Positions 33,173-47,732 of a stretch of DNA of 64,000 nucleotides are shown one piece after another; positions within the stretch are counted from its first letter, which is position 1; each line of letters begins with the position of its first letter. This DNA comes from Diphasiastrum complanatum (taxonomy: Eukaryota > Streptophyta > Lycopodiopsida > Lycopodiales > Lycopodiaceae). The position numbers and the translations under genes are program-made. The DNA is taken from assembly GCA_029204225.1 (NCBI GenBank), contig CM055109.1, positions 29,384,361-29,448,360 on the forward strand, written 5' to 3'. Under the pieces are notes generated by a model. The model was not told the DNA's origin, ran no database searches, and worked only from the letters and a program-made list of their open reading frames with translations.

Positions 33173-34914
33173 TTTGTACAAAGTAAAAAATTAGTGAATA
33201 ATTTTTTAAAACCACAAATCCTTGTTAGACGACCCATATGATACACTATAATACGGAACGACGACATCCCATCTATCTATGCTTGGACAATATCTTTAAG
33301 ATCTAGGTTTTCAACATGCCAACTAAAAGGAGTTTTGTTGTCCCAAATGTTGGCAAAAAATGTTCATGAAGAGCTATCATTGAACTCAAAGACCATTAGA
33401 CACTCACTTCAAGTCAAGACCTACACCAAGTGTACAAGTAGAGCTTGTGAGAAAAAGGTCTCTCGTATCCAATCGATAAGGGGAAAATCACACATTCTTA
33501 GCTCTTGATGCAGGCTAACACAGAGGGTATTGCCCATGAAAATGTTTGCAAGCTTGTTGACTTTTTGTCAAACTTGCAAACTGACAATTGCAAATATTTC
33601 CATATAATCAGTGAACTATGGTTCTATTGATTTCTTTCATAAGCCCTAATGAATTTCAAAGTTCGAAATTGCTCTGAATTTCTATTATGTTGGATGAAAT
33701 TCTTGTTTACTACTACTTGTCTGCAATTGCAAGATTCACGTTTACATTATTTGTTTTCATTCGTGTTAGCACAAATGAACTATAAAGACACCCTCATAAT
33801 CAGAAGAAAATGTAGAACACAAGTGAGCTTTAATCTTGAATACTCCATCAAAGCAATAAACAAGAAGGAACAACAAAAGACTCTAAATCATTGCACAAAT
33901 AGCCCATTGAATAACTGAATAAGAACAATCACTAAAATCGACAACAAAGATGTCTTCAGCTTGGACGAAGATGGAAACAAAATTATCAATTTGCCCACAT
34001 CTGTAGGGCATTGTCGCTCATAACGTTCCTCATGGGAGATTGCTCGTGGGCTTTGCAGGCCATTAGAGGAGTTCTAAGTCCAAAAAAGACCCCTTGTAAA
34101 GATTCTTTTGTACTTTTTCTTACACATGGACCAATCAAAACACTCAAATTTTAAATCTACGTAAAGTAACTTTTTGAGTCCACATTTTGAGTTCACACTA
34201 AAAATGGCATAACTTTTTAGTGATAAGTCCAATTTTGGCGGAGTTTGGTGCATTGGAAAGCACCTGACGAGGGCTTTCCAATGATTTGTTACATGACATA
34301 TTTTTTTTTTTTTTGCTATGATTACAAGTCAAAGGTATTAGTGTTACAATATTTTAATAATATAAAAAAGATCTTTGCACGAATTCTTATAAGGTCTTTT
34401 TGGAGCTCAAAACTCCCCTAATGTGCAGTGGTGTCACACCAAGGATATTTTAGGTGATGTGATAAACAATCCGTTAAATATGGGAAGACTTGATCACTTG
34501 CGAGACAAATTGGAATAACTAAACTGGATGAACTATAAATTGTGAGACCGTGTTGTCATGAATCACAGTCCAGATTTCAAGTGCCCATTAGTTTGTTATC
34601 TTGAGTAAATCATGTTTCACTAGGGTTTTCTAGTGGCACCATTGCATCTTTTGGTTTTTCCAAGGTTTAGGGTTTTCTAGTGACCTAATGTGCTTCTCCA
34701 TGGGAGATGGCCAACGTCTAAAAAGTGGCAATTGGTAGTTGAGGCTGTTGTTGTTGCTGAATTGTAGCCATGAATATTTCCATGCAGATGGTCTGAGACT
34801 CGAATGACTATAGCAGTGTATCTCATAGATTACAACAGCGGCAGTAGTGGCAGTGATTTCCTTTCTTATTCAACGATGAGTTCAAAGTCATACATGTGTC
34901 TTCCATGTAGCAAC

Positions 34915-37427
<2,513 letters not shown>

Positions 37428-38099
37428 CTAAATCCTACATCTCATATTTCTTGTCGATACAAACTGCATGCCTGCTATCTTTACAAGGATATCATCAACT
37501 ACACCTTTTGGTTTCACACAGGATTGATCTGCTAGCTTGATGGCAAATCTTGTTGGCTTCAAGCCTTGCAAACCCCATTTTTCATACAAAGTAGTGGAGA
37601 TCAAATTGACACCCGATCCTCCATCCACCACTGCTGCCTCGTCCTCGTATCTCTTGTGTTTGATTGGCAAAGTAATGTTGTGTTCCTCACTTTCCCATGC
37701 TGCTCCAATGTGGAGGACGTTACTTGTTTTTTCATAGCCCGTACAATATATGGGCTCAGGCGCTACTGGCTCCTCATCCGCCTTGGCCCATTCAGCTAGA
37801 AGGATTTTTGCTTGTGGTGCAATCCGCAGTAGTTCTCCGAGTGGTAAACTAACACGGCTTGACAGTAAAAGTGTGAGCCTTTCATTCCGTGGTTCCTCGG
37901 GCTCTACCATGTGAAAAGGTGGTTCATGTTGGTGCAACCAATCATTCTGATCAGTGCGCAGTGGTGAGCCCGCTAGCAGTTCCCGTTCATCGCCAACTGG
38001 AGGTTCCGTGGGATTGTCTCTTTCTTGCTCTTTTTCCTCCGCTTGTGCTTTTTGTACCCAGGGTCTTATTTTCTGGTACTTTCTTTGTTCTTCCCTCAC
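37428..38099 (-). pseudogene. Gypsy aspartic protease region, truncated
   Basis: A 223-codon minus-strand frame with an acidic/Lys-rich linker, then AAVVDGGSGVNLISTTLYEKWGL. This is a retropepsin-like fold with DGGSG where DSG/DTG is usual. The protease would mature the Gag-Pol polyprotein. The frame ends at 37428 where unrelated sequence starts, so RT, RNase H and integrase are missing. It is separated from the zinc-knuckle frame to its right by a shift near 38110. Confidence 0.75.
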
Positions 38100-38126
38100 A
38101 TTCGGATATGGCGCTAAAGTTGAGGG

Positions 38127-38867
38127 TTAGTCATCAGTGACCGATGGTGGTGGTGAGGGAGCCACTTCCTTCATCTTTTGTGCTCGCGTAACAGCTAACA
38201 CAGGAGCGTGGAATTGTCGCCCTTGTGATGGCATCCCCGCTGGAACTGCTGGTTGTTGTATCGCAATGAAGTTGAGAGGTGCACTGGTTCCAGGTTTAAA
38301 TGGACAATTCTTGAAACAGTGTCTATAACCACATTCTCGGCAGAAGGATGTATATTGTCCCTTGTAGGGACATCCCGCAATTCTGTGTCCTTCGCCACAT
38401 CTGTAGCAGCCGTAATTTTTTCCACCTTGACGCTGAGTTTGAGCTACATAGGCCGCAAAATATTCATTTATGGCAGGATCCATAAATGGTTCATCTGGTC
38501 CATACCATTGCTGCTGCTCAGGTTAAGGTGGCATTTGAATCTCTGGTTCCGCTGCTGTCAGGTTTACATGGGCCACTTGTTGATTGGCTGGCCCTGGTGG
38601 TGCAGGTAAGGCCATACACTGTTGTTGATTTGGTGCGCCATACATTGGTGCCGCGTTAGGTGCCCCTTGATGGTAAGGATAAGAAGTCTGATAAGGACTT
38701 CTCTTCTGTTGAACAATCCGGGGGTTAAACGGGCAAAATGCCGTATTGTGCAATGTTGCATTGCACAGATGGCAGAATCTATGTGCCTCAGATTTTGCTT
38801 TAGGACTGGACACTCGTTCACTGTATGGTTTTGCGTGCACACTGAACACCATACATTCTCCCGTCAA
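38127..38867 (-). pseudogene. Gypsy Gag zinc-knuckle region
   Basis: Three Cys-His knuckles are visible on the minus strand: CHLCNATLHNTAFC (CX2CX4HX4C), CYRCGEGHRIAGC and CRECGYRHCFKNC (both CX2CX3HX4C). They are separated by Pro/Gln-rich spacers. The reading is split over frames 38867-38523 and 38483-38127. This nucleocapsid part would bind genomic RNA of the element. Confidence 0.8.
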
Positions 38868-38899
38868 GGATACTGCAATTGGTTTGGTTCCGGTTGATG

Positions 38900-39738
38900 T
38901 GGCGTTACTGCTACAACTCCTTGTAAGGCTTTCAGTTTCTAGTCAAACTGCGCCGTAAGTTGCTCCATCTATTGTTTGTGTAATTTTGTCATTTGCTTCA
39001 ACAACAGTTCTATGGATAGGGCGGATGCGTTTGATGATGACGATGCTAACGAGGGAGTATGAGTGTAGGTGGATGGATATTCGTCGTCAGATCCCTCATC
39101 CTCTTCTTGATGGCATCTTCCATAGCTTCTTGCAGAGTAGTGTATTGCTCCCGTCGTTTCAGCTCTCTTATGATGCTTCATGGTAGTCTGGCTGGGAACC
39201 ACATGATCACCACATGATCGGGAGTTAGGGCTGCACTACACTCGGATAATAGGTGTTTGACCCATTCAATATAGTCCCTGACCCTTTCTCGTTTTCCCAT
39301 CTTGACTTTGCTCAATAGGAGAAACAAAGGTCTTCCATGAACTTTCTTGGTTTAAAGCGCGTAATGAGAGCCCCTTTAACCGCTTCCCAGGTAGATTTTT
39401 CTTCCTCTGACAAGTTGAAAAATCAATCCTGAGCCATTGCCCATAGGGACATGGGGAACAACATTAAATTTTCCGCAGGTGTCCGTTCGCTGTAGATTTC
39501 ACAAGCTTGCTCGTAGATCTGGAGGAATCGGATGAGATTTGATGATCCGTCGTATTTTGGTATTTCCATCCGAGGTGCTCTCCGGACTGCTTGCAAGGGA
39601 GCGACAGGTATGGGTTGGCCCATTGGATCCATTGGTGTTGGTTTCGGTTCTGCCTCTTGTTGCACAGTGGCTAGTTTGGGAAGGTGGTGCTTGATTTGCT
39701 ATCCTTCGTGCTATTGATCGTCCCGATCTCAGATTCAT
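38900..39738 (-). pseudogene. Gypsy Gag (capsid) region
   Basis: The minus-strand start MNLRSGRSIARR at 39738 is followed after a frameshift by PRMEIPKYDGSSNLIRFLQIYEQACEI and LMLFPMSLWAMAQD. These are the retrotransposon-gag core. Broken continuations (STWEAVKGALITRF, LQEAMEDAI) run to about 38970. It begins ~490 bases after the primer binding site. Shifts and stops make it non-functional. Confidence 0.8.
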
Positions 39739-40226
39739 CTGATGATGGGTTCCAAAGTGGTTGGATCTTGTTTATACAATGGAATGCAGTCTGGATCTTA
39801 AGGATCTGATCAATCTGATCGGCCGGAAGTGAAATTTAGGCCCTTTACGATGGTTTTTTCTGGATAACTTCTTACTCCTTGCATTGATTGACCTGAGATT
39901 TTGACAGTAGCTGGATCTAATGTAGACCTTTTCACTGATCTAGTCTGCGAGGGTTCTCTTGTGCAAGGGTTGGCTGTGCGAGGGTTCTTTAGCTGTTTTT
40001 GCAGATAAAAAACTTGGGTTTTTTGGCTAGTTGGTTTGGGTTTCAAGCCCTTAGAGGCTGTTCAGGGCCTCCTCTACCCTCTCACACCTCCTCTGCTAGC
40101 TGTGAACAGTCCAAACACAAAAAAAAACAGAAAACTAACTCTAAACTCCCAAAATATTACCTAAAACTACTCTAAAACGCAAGAAAATAGCTAAAATGCA
40201 GCTAAACTAGTTAGTGAAAACCTATG

Positions 40227-40242
40227 CCCGGCAATGGCGCCA
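40227..40242 (-). other. Gypsy primer binding site
   Basis: The minus strand reads TGGCGCCATTGCCGGG one base after an LTR ending in CACA. This is the TGGCGCC(G/A)TTGCCGGG primer site common in plant Ty3/Gypsy elements and sets the element orientation. Confidence 0.85.
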
Positions 40243-40243
40243 C

Positions 40244-40965
40244 TGTGCTATTTTTACTTAGCTTTCTACTTCCTCCCTTAACTCTATTCACCACTAACAC
40301 TGCTCTCCCTTAACTCTACTCCTCTACACTAACATTCATCATGATTTTGGGTGAAGGGAAAGGATAGAAAAGAAGAGGAAGAGAGAAGAGAAGAGAGAAA
40401 GAGAGAGAGAGAGATGAGATGGAGGTTAGCTCAAATGCTCAATGTCATTGCTTATGGAGAAACCTTAACTAATTACAAACAAATAACAAGCAATCACAAA
40501 AATAGCATAAGCAAGAGTGATTAGCAAATGAGAATGCTTGAGCTCTCAAAATAGTAGAGTCTCCTCCTCTCAATCAAGCATGAAAATAGTGTACAAATGG
40601 TGTCTTTTTATAAAATGGGAAAGGCCCTTGCCCCTCAATCCTATTGGCTAATATTCACATTGATCCTATCCATTCATCTTGGACCCAACTTGATCCAAGG
40701 GTCCATAAAAAGTACATTGAAATTCACAAGATTCATGTGAGTCCCAATTTGGACCCAACTCTAAAAAGTAATCTCTAAGTTTAAAAATGACTTTGAGCCT
40801 CTAGTTTTATTTTAATTCCAAGGCCCAAGTCAATTTTATTTTATTTACACTTAAGCTTGCGTGCTCATTAGGCCATGGGCTTACACGCGCAGGATGCCAT
40901 GCCCTCGCAACACATTTTATTGGACGATTTTATTTATTTACAATTTGTTGGGAATAACCCCCACA
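40244..40965 (-). repeat. Gypsy 5' LTR
   Basis: A 722-base LTR on the minus strand starting TGTGGGGGTTATTCC at 40965 and ending CACA at 40244. It is homologous to the plus-strand copy at 47733-48474 (shared GAGGGCATGGCATCCT, AAGCCCATGGCC, TTGGGTCCAAGATGAATGG and the AG/CT-rich tract). The TATAAAAAGACACC promoter-like stretch is conserved in both. Confidence 0.88.
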
Positions 40966-40984
40966 TCTTTTTGGCACTTGCAGT

Positions 40985-41316
40985 GCTCCACCCCTTTCGG
41001 GATTGATGACATTCATAAGTAATATGCAGGCAGATTTGCTTGCACTCAAGGAACGAGTAAATCTGCTTGAAATGGAAAATACCACTCTCAAGATGAAAAT
41101 GGTGGCCTTAAGCATTACTCCGCAAGTTAACCCTGATCAAGTCAAAGCACTAGAGGAGAAAATTCAGACCTCGACAAAAAGTTGGGCCAACATGCTCAAA
41201 AATACCGAAGCAAAAAGTAGTAAGATGGTTTCACAGGCAATGGAAGAACAATCCAAATGAGAATACAAATCTCAAAACGTCCGCGTCAGAGGTCTCTCCG
41301 AAACCAACGTGTCAGC
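40985..41316 (+). pseudogene. LINE ORF1 fragment
   Basis: The frame MQADLLALKERVNLLEMENTTL has clear coiled-coil heptads. A TGA follows, then YKSQNVRVRGLSETN. The same order, coiled coil then NVRVRGIPDT, occurs in the LINE at 56340-57011, so both are ORF1 of one family (L1-like chaperone ORF). It begins next to the Gypsy LTR and is cut off at 41316, where Copia integrase starts in the same orientation. Confidence 0.75.
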
Positions 41317-43345
41317 CATCTAAAAATCTTTGGATGTTCCTAAAAAGCTTAGGAAGAAACTGGACGAGAGGTCAAATAAGTGTGTTTTTATTGGCTATCC
41401 TGATGACCATAAGGCTTATAAAGTTTATGATCCATCCACCAATGTAGCATTTGTTTCTAGGGATGTAATCTTCAAGGAAGATACATTCTGTGACTTTAAG
41501 CAACCAATGATGTTGTGTCATATCATCCTATTCTACATAGCATATATCTTCCCCTCATGATGTTTCTTTTATAGAACCTATAGCTACAGCTATAGAAGCT
41601 GAGCAACTGACAACACCTGTCACTAGACCATACCAAGCTAGCTCAAATAGATTTGGACAACTTCCAGAAGAAACACCATCGCAATCTAGTCAACCAATTG
41701 TTCGAAGATCTTCAAGGACTCGAACAGTTCCTGAGAGGTATGCACCTCAATCTTTTTGGACTTCATCTGAAGATCTAGAGACTCTAGTTGGAGCAATCAA
41801 TTCTAAGGATGCTGTGAAGTGGCAAAAAGCTATGGAAAGTGAGTACAACTCAGTTTTGACAAACCAGACCTGGACACTGGTCAACTTCCCCACTCACACG
41901 AGTGTTATTGATACCAAGTGGATCTTCAAAAAAAAGATCGACTCTGATGTTCCATCGCAAAATGGAAAGCACAGCTAGTGGCAAAAGAATTCACTCAAGT
42001 CCAAGGGGTGGATTATCAAGAAATTTTCAGTTCAAAATTTAGTCAATCAGGACTCTGATTGCATTAGTAGCGGCGGAAGATCTCGAAATGCATGAAATGG
42101 ATGTCAAGACAACCTTTCTCAATGGCTATGTCAAAGAGGAGCTGTACACCTTCCAACCGGAAGGATTCAAAGTCAAAGGCCAAGAGCACAAAGTGTGCAA
42201 GCTGCACAAGTAATCTGTGGCTTGAAACAAGCTACAAGAGCTTGGCTCAAAAGGATCAACGCTTATCTCGTTCAATTAAGTTTTGCGAACAATTCCGTTG
42301 ACTGTAATGTTTATTCCAAATACATAGGTGTGAATTTAGTTCACATAGCTCTGTATGTAGATGATGCATTTATTTTGTCTAACAACACTTTCTTACTGCA
42401 CACTACTAAGAGTGATTTGTCAAAAGAATTTGACATAACTGATCTAGACATTGTTCATTCAATATTAGAAATACACATCACTAGAGATAGATTGCATAAG
42501 AAAGTCTACCTTAGCCAATAGAAATATCTAGAATCCATTCTAGAAAAGTTTCATATGTCTGGTTGCAAGTCGATTGGTACTCTAATGGATCCAGCATGAC
42601 ATTGACTAAACCTTCTTGTGTGGATACCGGAAGTGAAGTACTCGACTTAGCGAAGTACCCTTATCATTCACTTATAGGATCTTTGATGTATGCCATGCTT
42701 TGCATCAGACCGAATTTAGCATACATTGTTAGCACACTGAGTCAATACATGTCTAATCCTAGGATCTTACATTGGAAAGCATAAAAATAGAGTTATGAGA
42801 TATATTCAAGATAATCTAGATCATGTTTTATGCTATGATGGAAATGCTATCGATCCAATGGCTCTTCAAGGCTACTCCAACTTAGATTGGGGGAGGAAAT
42901 CTCTCAGCTAGAAAATCCACTTTCGGGTTCTGTTTCTTTTTGGCAGGGGGCCCAATCTCATGGAACTCAAGAAAGCAGAAATCAGTTGCACTCTCTTCAA
43001 CCGAAGCAGAGTACATCGCAGCATGCCAAGCTTCAAAAGAAACTATATGGATCAGACTACTACGTCATAATCTGCAGCACACTCAGTTTAATGCTACCAC
43101 CATTCTGTGTGACAATATCAGCTGCATTTTACTATCTCTGAAGCCTAGATTTTATGGGAAGTCTAAGCATATTGAAATTCAATATCATTTTATTAGAATT
43201 TTTTATTTCAGGACAAGTGATTCCTCAATACTGCTGCACAACAGAAATGGTTGCAGACATATTCACCAAAGCTCTTCCCAAGATCAAGCATCAAAAGTTT
43301 TTCAATTTGTTAAACTTGACGAAGATTGTCAAGGCACCAACTGTG
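41317..43345 (+). pseudogene. Copia integrase-RT-RNase H, broken
   Basis: 5'-truncated element. Integrase C-terminus: LKIFGC, then DERSNKCVFIGYPDDHKAYKVYDP. Connector: RSSRTRTVPERYAP. RT start: KWQKAMESEYNSVL, NQTWTLVNFP, DTKWIFKKK. Broken middle: GLKQATRAWLKRI. YVDD box: ALYVDDAFIL at about 42351. Late RT: YHSLIGSLMYAM, RPNLAYIVSTLSQYMSNP. RNase H: ISWNSRKQKSVALSSTEAEYIAA, LCDNISCI, KHIEIQYHF. More than six shifts or stops. It is the best match here to the Tork-like pieces at 14430. Confidence 0.87.
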
Positions 43346-43359
43346 ATCTTAAGGGAGAC

Positions 43360-44545
43360 TGTTGGAAATTAAGCTCATAGTTTCTCCTTGGTGATATAAT
43401 CCATTTAAAACTCTTCATGCACATTTTTTTTTTATCATTGATCTAGGGTCAGATGCAACCTATTATCTTGGTTCTATGTCTGCTCATCTGATACTTGTAG
43501 GAATTACAGTTTCCTGTTTTGCTACCTGGATATTTATTCGTGTTTCTTAACACAGACTGCAGACCTGCATAACTACTGTATTTTGTGTGCAGAGTTCTAC
43601 TTGGTAAAATACATGGGTTTATACACACAGTCCAAAGGATAACCATTCTTGACTTTTTCTATTTTACATTCGAATGTCAAGTATCTGAAGTATTAAGGAC
43701 CTGGCCATCTTAATGTCTTCAACATTAAATGAATGAGTCTACGGTCAAAATGTGGTCTAACAATGAACCACTAGACCACCGCGAAGGCAAAATCTACGGT
43801 CTATGTGCGAAGGGAACAAGCTACAATGCAATCGCAAGCTACCGCAAGGAATCGCCGAAGGCACCATCTACAATTGTTGGGGCACCGCAGGAGTTAACCC
43901 TGCGGCCACTCAACGAAGACCGGAAACCTCCATCTTGAAGAAACAAAACATTTCTATTACCAAATCTTTGCTAGCTTCCAGCCCTCTGCCCGACAAAAAT
44001 GTTCACGAATGTGAAAGTCAAAAGACACAAAGCAGAAATGTTCGCGAACACCCTGACGAAAAAGGCACAAACGAGAAAAATTCGTGAAAGAGAATTTTCC
44101 GCGGTACAGGGGAGAAAGTCAGACGACGCGATAGTCAAACGACGTGACACGAAAATCATCGTGACACCTTTTCTACCCTCATGCTCCAAAAGGACCATCA
44201 AGATTATGCAAGTACCCAGAAATATAGATATCTGATCTGACACCATGACGTCAGTAGATACACTCTAGGTCATGGCTAATTAGCCACTCTTGTAATTCCT
44301 GATTAGTTATAGATGCTTAATTACTCTAATCTAGGAGTTGCACGACGCGACTATATACTCTCTGGATGATACTTGATATATACATGAAGTAGTCTAATGC
44401 TAGTGAGCAAGAAGACAAAAATACAGAACAGAAGTCCGCCTGCGTGCGAGACAAGTTTCTGTGAGCGGGATCCTCAGTGATCCAACAAGTTCGCTAGTAA
44501 GCGAGACATTACTAGTGGGAGAATTGTATTTTTTTCACGCTAACG
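43360..44545 (+). repeat. Copia 3' LTR (approximate)
   Basis: AAGGGAGAC at 43351-43359 is the polypurine tract, followed by TGTTGGAAATTAAGC at 43360. The LTR may run to the TTTTTTTCA near 44538. It contains the ~0.5-kb repeat at 43936-44485 and a TATATACT promoter-like run near 44351. The right end is uncertain because no primer-site-like sequence or second LTR is available. Confidence 0.5.
43936..44485. repeat. ~0.5-kb dispersed repeat, copy 2
   Basis: Homologous over its length to 1879-2384, with several small gaps. Copy 2 is 550 bases against 506. Homology ends at GTGATCCAA/GAGATCCAA in both. It sits in the putative LTR of the upstream Copia, which suggests copy 1 is a related LTR piece inserted into another element. 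Confidence 0.75.
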
Positions 44546-45007
44546 CACTATGTGGTTTTGCATGCAGTGCTTGAAGAATCAGAGAAAAATCAATAGATGA
44601 TTTTGTAGTTGTTGCGCACATATCATGTCTGATCTTGAATGCAAATTAGTGTGCTGTTATTCATGTGTCTGATTCCCTTGTTCATCTAATTCCGCACCTT
44701 GGTTTGAATTTTGTTGAATGCTGTCTTAATTTCAAAACGTAGATCAGTAGTGTCTAACTACATTTTGAAGGATTGTAGAAATGATACAGTTGGCAGTAAC
44801 CAGCGATCATATCTGAAATCCATCCGAATCGCTTTGTATTGTTGTTGTGCTTTCGCATTTCTTTCGCGATTGTGACTTGGTTTCCCTCCATAATGAAAAA
44901 CCCTACTATTATTGTGACTAGATTCAATGTTTCTACTACTCAAATTGAATCCCTCCAAAACTCGTGTTCTATAATTTCTCACACTTTCCAAAAGTGTTTA
45001 TTCAAAT
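44546..45007. other. Unassigned spacer
   Basis: No gene or repeat identity was recognised between the plus-strand Copia LTR and the minus-strand Copia LTR. A 77-codon minus frame at 44758-44991 has no domain. This may be the 3' part of the minus-strand LTR. Confidence 0.35.
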
Positions 45008-45119
45008 GTTTTTAGACTAATATAGCTTTGAAAAGTCAAACTCTAATATGAAAAATTGGCCTCAATTGCCAAATATACAAATATGACCAAAATAGCAAAA
45101 CTAGTTGAAATCTTTCACA
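45008..45119 (-). repeat. Minus-strand Copia 3' LTR start
   Basis: On the minus strand the LTR opens TGTGAAAGATTTCAAC at 45119, directly after polypurine GAAGAGGGAG (45120-45129). About 110 bases match the piece at 48577-48689. The distal end was not located. Confidence 0.75.
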
Positions 45120-45500
45120 CTCCCTCTTCAACTAGTTTAAGCATAGACTTTGAAAAGACTCCAAGTGAAGTCCTATGTTTCATGAACAAGTCCATTCCCA
45201 ATGCTTTGATGAAGATTTCAGCTACACATTCCCTTGAGGACACATGTTGAAGCTCCACCTCCTTTGCCAAGCGATATGCCACCTCAATATGACATGAAGA
45301 ATCACGTAGAATGTAAATGAGATGATTCCTCCATGCTATCGACTTTGAAATCTTTGGAAGATTATAGCAACCAAACAATAAATCTGAGTGATCAATTATG
45401 GCTTGTTCATATCCTCCCTCTTTGTCCTTTCTTGCCATGTATCCACCATGACACTCCATGAATGAGCCACCATCTCTATCTTGCCACAAGATGCCATCAT
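45120..45500 (-). pseudogene. Copia RNase H end fragment
   Basis: The minus frame ends VELQHVSSRECVAEIFIKAL and LFMKHRTSLGVFSKSML, then stops at the polypurine tract. This is the RNase H C-terminus, nearly the same as at 4545-4672. Upstream sequence (to 45489) is not recognisable as RT; the RT domain is deleted from this element. Confidence 0.8.
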
Positions 45501-45882
45501 CACTTGATGACTTGATTATGAATGAATGATATATGAACCTCCAATAGCTTCATTTCCATCAACAAAACTAGCCAAGAATGCAAATACAACTTCAACATCA
45601 AAATTATGCTCACCAATGTAGCTAGTTTTACCATCTCTTGACAATTTGCACACATTCACATGAAAATGCTCAAACATGAGATAGAACAAGTAAATTAGAC
45701 TTGAACAACACTTCCTTGATGCTCCTTTAAAATTACTTGAGTCTTCAATAACCTACAAAAATAGATCCAAAACATCTTTGCCAATTGACTCTCCTTTGAT
45801 GCTCTTGACTAGTTCCAGATTGCCATCTTTCCTTTCATGTTGTTGAAGCCCTTTGAGATCAACCTCTTGATCATCAAAGTCA

Positions 45883-47725
45883 TTAAATTTTTTTTTTTCC
45901 AGATCCATTACTTGTTGTAAAATCATGAAAACATCCATCCACTTGCATAGCACCATCTACACAAGAAGATCCATCAAAATATGTAAGAAATGAAAAATGA
46001 GTCACTTCTACTTGCTTACTTTTCTCATCATATGTGAGCCTTGAAGGTGTTTGTCTTTCCCTTGATGTTCTCCTTGGCTTTTGACTTGATAATGGTCCTT
46101 CATCATCACCATCCAAAGCAGAATCCTTTACATCAACATCAAGAATGTTAGATCCATCCACATCACCATCAATAATGCATGAAGATACTTTTGAAATGTT
46201 CCATTCATCAAAAATGACATCTCTACCAACAATCACCTTGTTAGTAGAAGGAATGTAAACCTTGTAGGCTTTACTCACCTCACTAAATCCAACAAATATA
46301 CCTTTCCATGAAGATGGATCATCCTTGGTCCTATCATCAAGAATAATGTTGACATAGCATGTGCATCCAAAAGTTTTAAGAAAGTTGACACTCGGCCTCC
46401 TCTTGAATAGCATCTCAAAAGGTGTCCTTCCATCCAAAATAGCACTCGGCCACCTATTGCACAAGAAATTAGCACACAACAAAGCTTGATCCCAAAATGG
46501 CTTATCAAGGTTAGCACTTAACCTCATGGCTTTGGCACTTTCACATAAAGTCCTATTCTTCCTCTCGGCAACTCCATTTTGTTGTGGGGTGGGTCCCTTG
46601 GTGTTGTATATGCCCTCTTGATCCCATGCTCATCACAAAAAGCCTTGAACTTGGTAGATATGTACTCACCACCATTGTCACTCCTTAAGCACTCGATCTT
46701 TGTGGAAAATTGGTTCTCACTTGCATTCAACAAAGACATCATACACTTCATCTTTACTCTTGAGTAGATAGATCCAACAAAATCTACTAAGATCATCAAT
46801 GAAAGTTACATACATCTTATCTCCACTATTGCTAATTGTAGTAATTTGATGATTATCTGAATGTACAACTTGAAAAGGCTTTGTAGATCTAGATGTAGAT
46901 CTAGTATAAGGTAGTCTATGTGACTTTGACAAAGCAGACTCACAAACATGATTGATATTTTTTAAGAAACTTGGAAGACCAATCACAACTTGCTTCCTAG
47001 CCATTACCTCCAATGACTTGAAGTTGAAATGCCCCATCCTCGAATAACACAAGCATCTAGTTTGAACAACTTCCCTTGCATTTTACCTTTTGACATCAAA
47101 ATATCCTTCCTTTTGATCATACAAGCATCTCCATCAAACTCAACTTTGAGGCCTTTACTTAGAAGTTGACTCACACTAAGTAAATTCTTGGTAATAGATG
47201 GAATGAACAAAACATCCTCCAAATGAACATTCCTATTTGTAGAGAGAGAAATAGGAATTGTGCCAATCCCTTTGATTGCACACTCACCATCATTGGTCGT
47301 GTAGATCACCCTCTTGTCATCTCCATATGCCAACAAAAAAGTGAAGTACTCTTTGTGAAAAGTCATGTGTGAACTTGCTCCACTATCAATCCACCATGGA
47401 TCTAGATTTCCATCATTAGCAAGCATACATGAAGACATCACAAAAGCATCATCATTTGCATCTTGAACATCCAAACCATCCTCATCAAGAGTAAGATTAC
47501 CTTGCTTGTCTCCTTGATCTCTCTTCTTCATGTAGCACTCACTTGCAAAGTGTCCTTTGATGCCACAATAGAAGCACTTGAGCTTTGATCTGTCTTTCTT
47601 TTTGCCATTTGAAGAAGCTTCCCCTTGATCTTGCCCTTTAGACCACTTCCTTTTGCTTTTGCCCTTGATGAACATAGCCTCCTCTCCAACTTGAGATGTT
47701 GATGAGGATCCACCTCTTGCTTGAA
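45883..47725 (-). pseudogene. Minus-strand Copia gag zinc knuckle-protease-integrase
   Basis: Read downwards from 47725. The Lys-rich linker precedes zinc knuckle CFYCGIKGHFASEC and protease WWIDSGASSHMTF. Pre-integrase is NVHLEDVLFIPSITKNLLSV then YSRMGHFNFKSL (MLWHRRMGH in intact kin). Integrase core pieces are FIDDLSRFCWIY, LRSDNGGEYIS and, one frame over, PQQNGVAERKNR with the catalytic Glu. The C-terminus has FWDQALLCANFL, FEMLFKRRP, FVGFSEVSKAYKVY and PRRTSRERQTPSRLTYDE, ending near 45883. Frameshifts lie near 47040, 46720 and 46570. RT is absent between 45500 and 45883. Confidence 0.88.
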
Positions 47726-47732
47726 GCCTGTA

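Noticed and set aside
37428-40965. Endogenous pararetrovirus
   Set aside because: The LTR, the TGGCGCC-type primer site and Gypsy-like gag with zinc knuckles fit a Ty3/Gypsy element; no movement-protein or coat-type domain was seen.
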